This document shows, one piece after another, positions 8,134 through 15,771 of a DNA stretch of 20,126 nucleotides. Below the pieces are notes generated by a model. That model saw only the letters and a list, made by a program, of their open reading frames with translations. It was not told the origin of the DNA and did no database searches. Position 1 is the stretch's first letter. Each line of letters opens with the position of its first letter. Origin of the DNA: Candidatus Tagabacteria bacterium CG09_land_8_20_14_0_10_41_14 (GTDB lineage: Bacteria; Patescibacteriota; Minisyncoccia; JAHISW01; Tagabacteraceae); the NCBI GenBank assembly GCA_002774055.1, contig PEZL01000001.1, forward strand, positions 1 through 20,126. The letters run 5' to 3'. Made by a program: the position numbers and the translations under genes.

Positions 8134-8676
8134 TTAATATTCGGGCTTTAAAAATGGATTATTTGTTCTTTCCTCGCCAATAGTGGTTTCCGGGCCGTGG
8201 CCCGGGTAAATCTTGTAATCATCCGGTAGTTCCATAAGACGACGCAAGGATTTTTCCATTTGTTCTTTATCTCCGCCGGGCAAATCCGTGCGGCCGATGG
8301 AATGGCGAAATAGCGTGTCGCCGGTAAAAATAATTTTTTCCTGCTCGCAAACGATACAAAAACTATCGGATGTGTGGCCGCGAGTTTCAATTGCTTTCAA
8401 CTCAATATCGCCCAGTTTTATTATTTCACCTTCTGTTAAATTCACGACATCGCAAGTCGTGAATTTTTTAATTGCCTCTAAAGCTCCGACATGGTCAGGG
8501 TGGGAATGAGTAATAATAATGGCTTCGGGTTTTAACTCATATTCTTTGATGAAATCCAAAATTTTCTCCGGCTCATCGCCGGGATCTATAATTACACAAC
8601 TGTTCGAGATCGGATCTCGAACAATGTAGCAATTGGCCTTATATATGGGACCAACTACGATTTTGCGAATAGTCAT
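8134..8676 (-). CDS. Metallo-beta-lactamase-fold hydrolase, glyoxalase II-like (YcbL type)
   Basis: 180 aa, a single MBL domain without the extra C-terminal helical domain of full-length GloB. The metal ligands are all present: HSHPDH (H57, H59, D61, H62), H101 in RGHTSDS, D120 in FTGD, and H160 in YPGHGPET. The GRTDLPGG segment (129-135) is characteristic of the short YcbL/glyoxalase-II-like subgroup. The likely activity is thioester hydrolysis (for example S-lactoylglutathione-type substrates), but the physiological substrate cannot be read from sequence. It starts 5 nt after the 53-aa gene upstream and is the last gene of the - strand run. A perfect inverted repeat lies within codons 18-25. 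Confidence 0.9.
   Translation of the reverse strand: MTIRKIVVGPIYKANCYIVRDPISNSCVIIDPGDEPEKILDFIKEYELKPEAIIITHSHPDHVGALEAIKKFTTCDVVNLTEGEIIKLGDIELKAIETRGHTSDSFCIVCEQEKIIFTGDTLFRHSIGRTDLPGGDKEQMEKSLRRLMELPDDYKIYPGHGPETTIGEERTNNPFLKPEY
8601..8623. repeat. Perfect 10-bp inverted repeat inside the MBL-hydrolase gene
   Basis: tgttcgagat (8601-8610) and atctcgaaca (8614-8623) are exact reverse complements separated by cgg. The repeat encodes part of the second beta strand and turn (VRDPISN), which reads as a plausible protein, so the frame is not disturbed. Confidence 0.8.
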
Positions 8677-8681
8677 GTCGT

Positions 8682-8843
8682 CTATGAATGTTTCTTGATT
8701 TTTCTCATTTTTCTCCTCTCTTCCTTTAATCTTCCGTATTCTTCCTTTTCTTCTCTTTCTTTTTCTTTTTTCATTTTCTTTATGAGTTCGTCCAGTTCTA
8801 GTTCCTGCAGATGTTCTTTTTTAGCGTTTTCCCAGTTTTCCAT
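8682..8843 (-). CDS. 53-aa K/E-rich small protein between secF and the MBL hydrolase
   Basis: An ORF of 53 codons plus stop (ATG at 8843, TAG at 8682) begins MENWENAKKEHLQELELDE and continues with a Lys/Glu/Arg-rich stretch predicted as one long charged helix or coiled coil, ending KKHS. It is supported by position: it starts 1 nt after the secF stop, with AAGGAAATAAT (an AGGA ribosome-binding site overlapping the secF end) 6 nt before the ATG, and its stop is 5 nt before the next gene. There is no signal peptide, membrane segment or recognisable domain. A role near the SecDF complex or in ribosome/RNA contacts is conceivable but unsupported. Confidence 0.6.
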   Translation of the reverse strand: MENWENAKKEHLQELELDELIKKMKKEKEREEKEEYGRLKEERRKMRKIKKHS

Positions 8844-8844
8844 A

Positions 8845-9720
8845 TTATTTCCTTCTTTCCTGCCAATTATACCATGTAACTAATAACGGACTTGCGAGGA
8901 AAAGAGAAGAATAAGTTCCGAAAACAATACCCATTATAAGAGTAATGGTAAAATATTTGGTGGTGACGCCTCCGAAAATTAGAAAAGAGACAAGCACAAG
9001 AATAATTGCCAGGCTTGTTTTTACAGAACGCCCGCGAACCTGTTTCAAACTCTGAACAACCGAATCCTCAAAATCATTACCAACACCTTTTTTCAAATTC
9101 TCGCGCACACGATCAAAAACTACGATAGTATCATGTATGGAAAATCCCAAAATGGTAAGAAGCGCGGTAATAAAAAGAATGTCTACTTCTACATGAAAAA
9201 AATGGCCAAGCACGGAAAACACTCCAACAGGAATGGCGACATCGTGAACCAAAGCGGCTATGGCAATTAAACCATATTTCCAAGATTGAACGGGCCGCGA
9301 CACTTTTCTGAAAGCCCAGGTAATAAAAATAACTATCATTAAAATAACAAAAATAATCGCGAGCCACGCCTTGCGGGTAAGTTCCCTGCCGATAACCGGG
9401 CCGATGGAATCAAATCTTTTTTGTTCCACATCACCCAAAAGCGCGAGTAATTGTTGATGCTGAGATTCAGTAATATCTTTCATTCTTAAAATCAAACCCG
9501 CGTCACCGGTCGGCTGATAAACAACAGCGCCCAAATCCAAAGTTTCAATCACGCGTTTTATTTCATCCATTTCCGGCCGGCCATTTGTGTATTCGACCTC
9601 CAAAAACGAGCCGCCGGTAAAATCTATAGCGGGGTTTAAACCAAGCGCAATAAAGACGACAAGGCTGAAAAGAACCAATGCGCCGGAAATAATATAAAAT
9701 ATTTTCCTATGCTTAATCAT
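8845..9720 (-). CDS. secF: Protein translocase subunit SecF
   Basis: 291 aa, the normal length. With SecD it forms the proton-driven RND-family motor that pulls exported proteins through SecYEG. One N-terminal membrane helix (about 8-28) is followed by the SecF motif region NPAIDFTGGSFLEVEY (29-44), a short periplasmic-type domain, and five membrane helices from residue 118 on. The conserved helix segment LGFSIHDTIVVFDRVRENL (191-209) carries the D4/D5-type motif. The start codon overlaps the secD stop (ATGA, 9717-9720), indicating coupled translation. Confidence 0.96.
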   Translation of the reverse strand: MIKHRKIFYIISGALVLFSLVVFIALGLNPAIDFTGGSFLEVEYTNGRPEMDEIKRVIETLDLGAVVYQPTGDAGLILRMKDITESQHQQLLALLGDVEQKRFDSIGPVIGRELTRKAWLAIIFVILMIVIFITWAFRKVSRPVQSWKYGLIAIAALVHDVAIPVGVFSVLGHFFHVEVDILFITALLTILGFSIHDTIVVFDRVRENLKKGVGNDFEDSVVQSLKQVRGRSVKTSLAIILVLVSFLIFGGVTTKYFTITLIMGIVFGTYSSLFLASPLLVTWYNWQERRK

Positions 9721-11012
9721 ATTCCCAATAAAATTTTTGATATCCTGCTTTCTCCTTTTAAATTACTTGCCATTAAAAACGCCCTGGTGACGGTGAAAGC
9801 CGAAAACAAACTAATCAAAACGCCGACCCCAAGCGTCAGGGCAAAACCCTTCACAACGCTGGTGCCAAACCAATAAAGGATGGCGGATGTAATCAATGTG
9901 GAAATGTTTGAATCACGAATGGATGTCCATGCGTTTCTGAATCCATCCGGAACCGCGGAAGGAAAAGTTTTTCCTCCCCTTGCCTCCTCCCGAATTCTCT
10001 CAAATATTAAAATATTGGCATCCACGGCTACGCCTATTGAAAGTATAAAACCGGCAATGCCTGCCGCGCTAAGCGTAACCGGAATAATTTTGAAAAGCAT
10101 TAAAACAATAGAAGTGTAAACAGCCAAAGCTAAAATAGCAAAAAGGCCTAAGGCGCGGTAAGAAATCAAAAGAAAAAACGCAATAGCTAAAAGACCCACC
10201 AAACCGGCAAAAATGCTCTTAAAAAGAACCTCTTCTCCCAACGTGGCGCCGACTGTCTGCTGAGAAATTAATTCAATGGGAATGGGCAGAGCGCCGGAAT
10301 TGAGTCGGCGCACAAGTGTTTTTGCCTCTTCGGGCGTAAACTGGCCTGTGATTTGAGCGCGGCCGCCCGTAATCGGTTCCCTCACATTAGGCACGCTAAT
10401 GGGAACACCGTCTAAATATATTGCCAATGGCTTACCCACATTTTCTTCCGTAATCCGCGCAAAAAGGTCGCCGCCTTCTTTTGTAAACTCTATGGAAATC
10501 TCGGGTTCAAAAGTGATTTGATTAAAATTTAAATACGCTTTTTTTAAATAACGGCCGGTTAAATCCGTGGGAATAAAGGCTTCTTCCACGGAAGTATCAG
10601 CGGTGATTTCAATATCCTCGTTTTGAGTTCTGAATTCCAAAAACGGTGTTTCGCCAATCATTTCTATGGCTTGATGAATATTTGTGACACCCGGAAGGGA
10701 CACACGCAAGCGGTTTTCACTGCCGCTTTTTTGAGTTTGCACCAACGGCTCGGTGACGCCAAAAAGATTCACCCTGCGCTCAATCACATCCCTAAGTCCG
10801 GCCATTGCTTCATCCACTTCACCTTTGTCCAAACTTGAAACATTAGCGCGGTAAACCAAATCAATTCCGCCCCGCAAGTCCAGGCCCAAACGGAAAGGAA
10901 TATTGGGCAAAAAACCCTGAAGCGATTGAGGTAAAAAGGGGGCCACTGCAAAATAAGCGGCGAAAAAACCGAAAAGGAATATAAAAATAGCCAAAAAACG
11001 AGTTTTAACCAT
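9717..11012 (-). CDS. secD: Protein translocase subunit SecD
   Basis: About 431 aa from the ATG at 11012 (the reading frame can extend to a TTG at 11039). It is much shorter than E. coli SecD (615 aa), as in Gram-positive and CPR SecD, because the first periplasmic region is reduced. One N-terminal helix precedes FRLGLDLRGGIDLVY, the SecD signature. A P1 domain includes AIYLDGVPISVPNV. The C-terminal five-helix bundle contains GVAVDANILIFERIREE, holding the conserved Asp of the proton path. The ATG is preferred because the nine extra residues before it are unusual for a signal-anchor start; neither start has a good Shine-Dalgarno. It lies 42 nt downstream of glmS and overlaps secF. Confidence 0.95.
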   Translation of the reverse strand: MVKTRFLAIFIFLFGFFAAYFAVAPFLPQSLQGFLPNIPFRLGLDLRGGIDLVYRANVSSLDKGEVDEAMAGLRDVIERRVNLFGVTEPLVQTQKSGSENRLRVSLPGVTNIHQAIEMIGETPFLEFRTQNEDIEITADTSVEEAFIPTDLTGRYLKKAYLNFNQITFEPEISIEFTKEGGDLFARITEENVGKPLAIYLDGVPISVPNVREPITGGRAQITGQFTPEEAKTLVRRLNSGALPIPIELISQQTVGATLGEEVLFKSIFAGLVGLLAIAFFLLISYRALGLFAILALAVYTSIVLMLFKIIPVTLSAAGIAGFILSIGVAVDANILIFERIREEARGGKTFPSAVPDGFRNAWTSIRDSNISTLITSAILYWFGTSVVKGFALTLGVGVLISLFSAFTVTRAFLMASNLKGESRISKILLGI

Positions 11013-11054
11013 ATTTATCAGTGTAAACCAAAACGCCAAAAAGTCAAAAGACCC

Positions 11055-12929
11055 CTACTCCACCGTGACCGATTTGGCCAAATTCCTTGGCTTGTCAGGG
11101 TCTAATCCCCTTAATACCGCCATGTAGTAAGCAAAAAGCTGAAGAGGCACAACGGCCAAAATCGGATTAAGAGCCTCCTGTGTTTTGGGAATATAGATAA
11201 CGTCATCTGCCAGACGCGAAATGTTTTTGTCTCCTTTTTCGGCCACGGCGACGAGCGGCCCGCGCCTGGCTTTTATTTCTTCCAGATTAGAAATCATTTT
11301 TTCATAAACGCGGGAAGCCGGACTTCCCACAATAGCAATGGTGGGAAAATTTTCGTCTATCAAGGCGATGGGGCCATGCTTCATCTCCCCTGCTCCGTAA
11401 CCCTCTGCATGGCTGTATGAGATTTCTTTAAGTTTAAGCGCGGCTTCCATTGCCGCGGGATAATTGAACTTTCTTCCGAGAAAAAGAAAATTGTTATATT
11501 TGTTGTATTTTTTAGCCAGACGTTTTATATGCTCTTCGCTTTTTAACACCTCTCTCAGTTGAGGCGGCAAAAGATAAAGAGATTTGATAATTTCACCGGC
11601 ACCAGCCTTGCTTAAATTGTTTCCGCGGCCCTGCCTCGACGCTAGGCGGGCAAAAAAGAGAGCGCAAAGCGCAAGAACAGCAACCTGCGATGTAAATGCC
11701 TTGGTGGAGGCCACGCCTATTTCCGGGCCGATATGATTATAAACACCGGCGTCTGTTTCCCTGGCAATTGAGGAGCCAACAGTATTCACAATCCCCAAAG
11801 CCACGGCGCCTTTCTTTTTTGCCATTCTTAGCGCCGCCAAAGTATCGGCTGTTTCGCCGGACTGAGAAATAACCAAAACAGCGGTATTTTTATTCAAAAC
11901 AGGATTTCTGTATCTAAACTCTGAAGCAAAATCCACCTCCACGGGCAGGCCGGCGTATTTTTCAAAAATATATTCTCCGATAAGGCCGGCGTAGTACGAT
12001 GTGCCGCAGGACGCGATCACAAAACGCTCTATCTCTTTCAATCTATCGCCCAAAACTTCCAACCCGCCCAATTTTACTTCCGCCTCCCTCGGTATAAGTC
12101 GGCCCCTTAAAGAATCGCGTATGGCAGCGGGCTGCTCGTGAATTTCTTTTAGCATAAAATGGGGAAAGCCGGATTTCTGCGCGGTTTTTATATCCCAATC
12201 TATTAAATCCACTCTCTTGTTTTTGCGATTCTTTTTTAAATCCAGAAAACCTAAAGACTCCGGCGTGAGAACAGCGACTTCATCGTCATCCAAATAGACT
12301 ACTTTCTTGGTGTGAGTCATGAGTGCCGACGCGTCCGATGCTAGAAAATAACCATCCTTGCCCAAACCAACGATAAGAGGAGATGAACGGCGGCTGGCAA
12401 TGATTTTGTTCGGCTCGGTTTTTGAAATCACTGCCAGGGCAAAAGTACCCTTCACATAACAAAGAGCGTCTATCACCGCGTCTTCAAGAGTGCCGTATTT
12501 TTCTTTGGAGCGCTCTATCAAATGAGTCAGCACTTCCGTGTCCGTATCAGAAACAAACTTATGTCCCTCGCGTTGAAGCGCCTCCTTGAGATATTCGTAG
12601 TTTTCTATAATTCCGTTGTGAACCAGAAAAATCTCTTTCTTGCAGTCATAATGAGGGTGGGCGTTTTTTACCGAAGGGACGCCGTGAGTGGCCCAGCGCG
12701 TATGCGCGATGGCGCAACAGGAAGATTGCGGATTTTCTCCGATTTTTTTGACCAGATTTTCCACACGGCCTACGGTTTTATACAGCCGACAATTTTTGCT
12801 ACGACTTCCGAAGCCGTGGCAAACCAGACCCGCGGAATCGTATCCGCGATATTCAAGTTGTTCCAGCCCGCGGAGCGCTATATTAACGGCGTCTCCGCTT
12901 TTACCCACATAACCGATTATTCCGCACAT
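11055..12929 (-). CDS. glmS: Glutamine--fructose-6-phosphate aminotransferase (isomerizing)
   Basis: 624 aa. It makes glucosamine-6-phosphate from fructose-6-phosphate and glutamine, the first step toward UDP-GlcNAc for peptidoglycan. The Ntn glutaminase domain starts at the obligatory Cys2 (MCGIIGYVG) and contains HTRWATHG (77-83 region), HNGIIEN and SDTDTEV. Two SIS domains follow: SCGTSYYAG (308-315), SQSGETADT (355-363) and STKAFTSQ (408-415) in the first, and EGYGAGEMKHGPIAL (509-523) in the second. The C-terminus NLAKSVTVE is canonical, with the Schiff-base-region Lys. It follows rodA by 17 nt, giving a cell-wall pairing. No glmS ribozyme is possible in that 17-nt gap. Confidence 0.97.
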   Translation of the reverse strand: MCGIIGYVGKSGDAVNIALRGLEQLEYRGYDSAGLVCHGFGSRSKNCRLYKTVGRVENLVKKIGENPQSSCCAIAHTRWATHGVPSVKNAHPHYDCKKEIFLVHNGIIENYEYLKEALQREGHKFVSDTDTEVLTHLIERSKEKYGTLEDAVIDALCYVKGTFALAVISKTEPNKIIASRRSSPLIVGLGKDGYFLASDASALMTHTKKVVYLDDDEVAVLTPESLGFLDLKKNRKNKRVDLIDWDIKTAQKSGFPHFMLKEIHEQPAAIRDSLRGRLIPREAEVKLGGLEVLGDRLKEIERFVIASCGTSYYAGLIGEYIFEKYAGLPVEVDFASEFRYRNPVLNKNTAVLVISQSGETADTLAALRMAKKKGAVALGIVNTVGSSIARETDAGVYNHIGPEIGVASTKAFTSQVAVLALCALFFARLASRQGRGNNLSKAGAGEIIKSLYLLPPQLREVLKSEEHIKRLAKKYNKYNNFLFLGRKFNYPAAMEAALKLKEISYSHAEGYGAGEMKHGPIALIDENFPTIAIVGSPASRVYEKMISNLEEIKARRGPLVAVAEKGDKNISRLADDVIYIPKTQEALNPILAVVPLQLFAYYMAVLRGLDPDKPRNLAKSVTVE

Positions 12930-12946
12930 ACTAAAAATTACAACAA

Positions 12947-14038
12947 CTAAAACATATCAATAGTTTTATCCGCCTGTCGGGCAACCCGAGAATATTTTCT
13001 CATTCCCATAAGTATCCCCAAACCCGCAAAAACCGTGATGAGATGAGAACCGCCGTAACTCATAAACGGCATGCTCAACCCGGTAATGGGCAAAAGGCCG
13101 AGATTCATTCCCGCATGCAGGCAAAAATGCGTCATTAAAAAAATAGAAAGCCCCACTCCAAATAAACGCTCAAAATTAGTCTGCCCGAAATAAGCGTTTC
13201 TTAAAATCCGCCAGATTAAAATCGCGAAACAACAAAAAATTATAAAAACACCGGCAAATCCCCATTCTTCGGCAAAAGCGGCAAAAACAAAATCCGTTTT
13301 ATATTCAGGTAAAAACTCCAGACGGCTCTGTGTGCCATAACCAAATCCCTTACCCCAAACTTGGCCGGAGCCAATGGCAACCATAGATTGCAAAGCGTTA
13401 TAACCGCTGCCTTGCGGGTCAGCCAAAGGATTTAAAAAACTTGCAACGCGCGCTTTTTGATAAGGCTTTAAAACCAAAAACCAACTTACGGAAAAAAGCA
13501 AACAAAAAAGCAAAAAAACCAGAAGCAGATGCTTTTTGCTTATTCCCGAAATCATCACCATGCCAAGCCAGATAAAAACAAAAACCATTGCCGAACCGAA
13601 ATCCGGCTGAAGAAAAACCAGCGCGGCGGGCAGAGCGGCGTAAATGCCGGAAATAAAAATATGTTTAATATGCGCGATTTCAATATGCCGCCGGCTGAAA
13701 TATTTGGCGAGAATTAAAATAAGAAAAAGTTTAATCGGCTCAGCCGGCTCTATGGAAAAAAACGCGAAACGAAACCAACTGGCGGAACCGCGTATAATTT
13801 GGCCCAAAAAAAGAAGAAAAACCAAAGACAGTAAAGAAACAACAAAAAGGAAAAGAAGCAAACCGCTGGTTTTCAAAAACCGCCAATCAATATGAGCGAA
13901 AAGAAAAAAAATAATTAGACCGACAATGAGCCAAATTATCTGCCTGCCCAAACCCACGATGGTGAGCCCCGCGCCAAGCATCGGCAAAATAGCGACGAGT
14001 AACCACCAATCAACGACATTTTTTATGCCGGCAACCAT
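12947..14038 (-). CDS. rodA: Rod-shape SEDS glycosyltransferase RodA
   Basis: 363 aa, about ten membrane helices. SEDS proteins polymerise lipid II into glycan strands together with a class B PBP. The diagnostic segments are present: GSASWFRFAFFSIEPAEPIK (84-103), QPDFGSAMVF (144-153), GYNALQSMVAIGSGQVWGKG (212-231), PEYKTDFVFAAFAEEWGF (244-261) with the catalytic Asp249, and GLSMPFMSYGGSHL (320-333). The pattern is closer to RodA than FtsW, but the split is subtle in this lineage. The ATG lies 4 nt after the upstream stop with AAGG just before it. No partner PBP is in the window. Confidence 0.9.
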   Translation of the reverse strand: MVAGIKNVVDWWLLVAILPMLGAGLTIVGLGRQIIWLIVGLIIFFLFAHIDWRFLKTSGLLLFLFVVSLLSLVFLLFLGQIIRGSASWFRFAFFSIEPAEPIKLFLILILAKYFSRRHIEIAHIKHIFISGIYAALPAALVFLQPDFGSAMVFVFIWLGMVMISGISKKHLLLVFLLFCLLFSVSWFLVLKPYQKARVASFLNPLADPQGSGYNALQSMVAIGSGQVWGKGFGYGTQSRLEFLPEYKTDFVFAAFAEEWGFAGVFIIFCCFAILIWRILRNAYFGQTNFERLFGVGLSIFLMTHFCLHAGMNLGLLPITGLSMPFMSYGGSHLITVFAGLGILMGMRKYSRVARQADKTIDMF

Positions 14039-14042
14039 GACC

Positions 14043-14807
14043 TTACTCAGTTAAATTAACACGTGTGAATATCTGACTACTCGTAGGAATTTTAGAAAAA
14101 GGCGCGGGCCAGGTAAAAGTTATGCCAGCGGTAGATTCAGCGGGAATGGAAGATAAATAAGTAGAACTCACAGCCATGGCGTTTTCATTTTCATCATAAA
14201 GAACCGCCGCAACATTTATATCCTTTAAGGCGAAAAGAGATTCATTCAAAAGAGTCGCGCCTAGAGAAGGAAAAGGAATATTTTCAAAACGCTTTGAAGA
14301 AACCACTAATGGAACTTTTTCTTTATCTATATATCTCCAATCTGAAATCAGCTCAATTTCCATGAAAGCGCGCGCGGGTATCCGTTCTCCCGTATTAATA
14401 TTTGCCGTGAACAACACAAATCTTTCACGAGGATTTAAATATGTCCGCCCTTCTCTTACGGCTACCAAAATATTTTTTATGTCGTAAAGCCTAAAAGTAT
14501 ATTTGAACGCGGGCAAACCGTAAAAAAGATTAGGATTCTCCACCAGCGAAGCCGCTTCATACACTCCCTTTTTATCCGTCGGCAAAACCCTGGTCCATAA
14601 AGTAACAATGTCCTTCGGGTTTACAACGCAAGAAGCACAAACGCCGCCGCAATCAACGCCCTCTTCATCCTGGTTTTTGATGCCGTCAAAACAAGTCGGT
14701 TCTTCCGAACCCAAAACAATAAATAAAAAAACAATAAGCGCCAAAGCAAAAACAACACCCAAAAAGTAGGTTATTTTTTTTCTGGAACGCCAGGTTAATA
14801 CAGCCAT
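14043..14807 (-). CDS. Membrane-anchored protein with a short Cys motif, function unknown
   Basis: 254 aa. A basic N-terminus (RSRKK) is followed by one membrane helix (about 12-33), so the rest should face outside. Immediately after the helix comes a compact motif CFDGIKNQDEEGVDCGG plus C57 and C60 (Cys39, 53, 57, 60), a C-x-DG-x2-N-x-E-type calcium/disulfide loop seen in many secreted proteins. The remaining 190 residues look beta-rich, resembling Ig-like or FxLYD-type extracellular domains (for example KDINVAAVLYDENENAMAVS). It heads the rodA-glmS-secDF run, suggesting an envelope role. Its start has a TATAAT 7 nt upstream. Confidence 0.8.
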   Translation of the reverse strand: MAVLTWRSRKKITYFLGVVFALALIVFLFIVLGSEEPTCFDGIKNQDEEGVDCGGVCASCVVNPKDIVTLWTRVLPTDKKGVYEAASLVENPNLFYGLPAFKYTFRLYDIKNILVAVREGRTYLNPRERFVLFTANINTGERIPARAFMEIELISDWRYIDKEKVPLVVSSKRFENIPFPSLGATLLNESLFALKDINVAAVLYDENENAMAVSSTYLSSIPAESTAGITFTWPAPFSKIPTSSQIFTRVNLTE

Positions 14808-14814
14808 TATTTTT

Positions 14815-14842
14815 ATTATACAAAAATAACGAGAACTTTGAA
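14815..14842 (-). promoter_or_regulatory. Promoter of the envelope/secretion gene run, predicted leaderless
   Basis: On the - strand TTCAAA (14837-14842), 16 nt, then a perfect TATAAT (14815-14820). Seven nt separate the -10 box from the ATG at 14807, so transcription should begin at or next to the start codon. The -35 lies within the 3' arm of the 5S rRNA processing stem, so rRNA read-through could also feed this operon. Confidence 0.55.
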
Positions 14843-14846
14843 AACA

Positions 14847-14961
<115 letters not shown>

Positions 14962-15104
14962 TTTTCAAAATTTTCAATTCTCACACATAAGAGAGAGGGT
15001 AAATTAGTCTATTAGTACTCTTCGGCTGAATGCGTTACCGCACTTACACCTTGAGCCTATCAACGTGGTAATCTTCCACGGACTTTAATTCTTAATCTTG
15101 GAGT

Positions 15105-15143
<39 letters not shown>

Positions 15144-15281
15144 CGACTTAGCTACCCAGCCATGCTCCTGGCGGAACAACTGGTACACCAGAGGTCAGTT
15201 CTTTCCGGTCCTCTCGTACTAGGAAAGACTCTCCTCAAGAATTTAACGCCTGCAGCGGATAGGAGGCCAACCTGTCTCACG

Positions 15282-15599
15282 CATATTGATCACTTATTAC
15301 TAAGTGTATGGACTATATCTTCATCCGATCATTAAAAATGATTTAGGATGGCTGACGTGTAGTCTCTACGGGTAAATATTTCTGATGATATCCCATCATT
15401 ATATTCTTCCCTCGGAATTGTCCTAAAAAATCAAACCAAAATTTAATAGGATTTTTCCGATATAAATCAGCTTCTTCATCCCGCATTACTACGGGAGACC
15501 GCCGTGATTATTTTTTTGCCTTTACCCTGTCATGCTCTTTTCACGCCTCCGGGTTCAGATGGTTTAAGGGTCAAGTCCTCTGCCCTGCTTCACCCCTAA
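15282..15599 (-). other. Group I intron, ORF-less, inserted after 23S U2593
   Basis: The 23S sequence is interrupted between CAGACCGT and CGTGAGACAG, i.e. after E. coli position 2593 in helix 93. The 5' exon ends in U and the intron ends in G, as group I chemistry requires. The R element (AGAGACTACACGTC, 15354-15367) and S element (GAAGATATAGTCC, 15310-15322) are near-canonical. They form P7 (GACUA with UAGUC, 15360-15364 and 15311-15315). Between them lies P8 (CAUCC/GGAUG with an inner AUCAUU/AAUGAU hairpin), and P9 follows (15291-15306). No homing endonuclease fits in 318 nt. A 9-bp complementarity to the 5' exon (15551-15559 with 15604-15612) may belong to an extended P1. Confidence 0.88.
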
Positions 15600-15738
15600 A
15601 CGGTCTGAACCCAGCTCGCGTGCCCTTTTAATTGGCGAACAGCCAAACCCTTGGGACCTTCTCCAGCCCCAGGATAGGACGAGCCGACATCGAGGTCGCG
15701 AACCGCACCGTCGATATGGACTCTTGGGTGCGACCACG

Positions 15739-15771
<33 letters not shown>

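Noticed and set aside
9717..11039. SecD start at the TTG 11039
   Set aside because: The frame is open to this codon, but the ATG at 11012 gives a normal signal-anchor N-terminus; neither has a Shine-Dalgarno.
12930..12946. glmS ribozyme upstream of glmS
   Set aside because: The intergenic gap is 17 nt, too short, and the ribozyme is a Gram-positive feature.
15282..15599. Group II intron or archaeal-type bulge-helix-bulge intron
   Set aside because: R and S elements with P7 pairing and the U/G splice-site bases indicate group I; no domain V is present.
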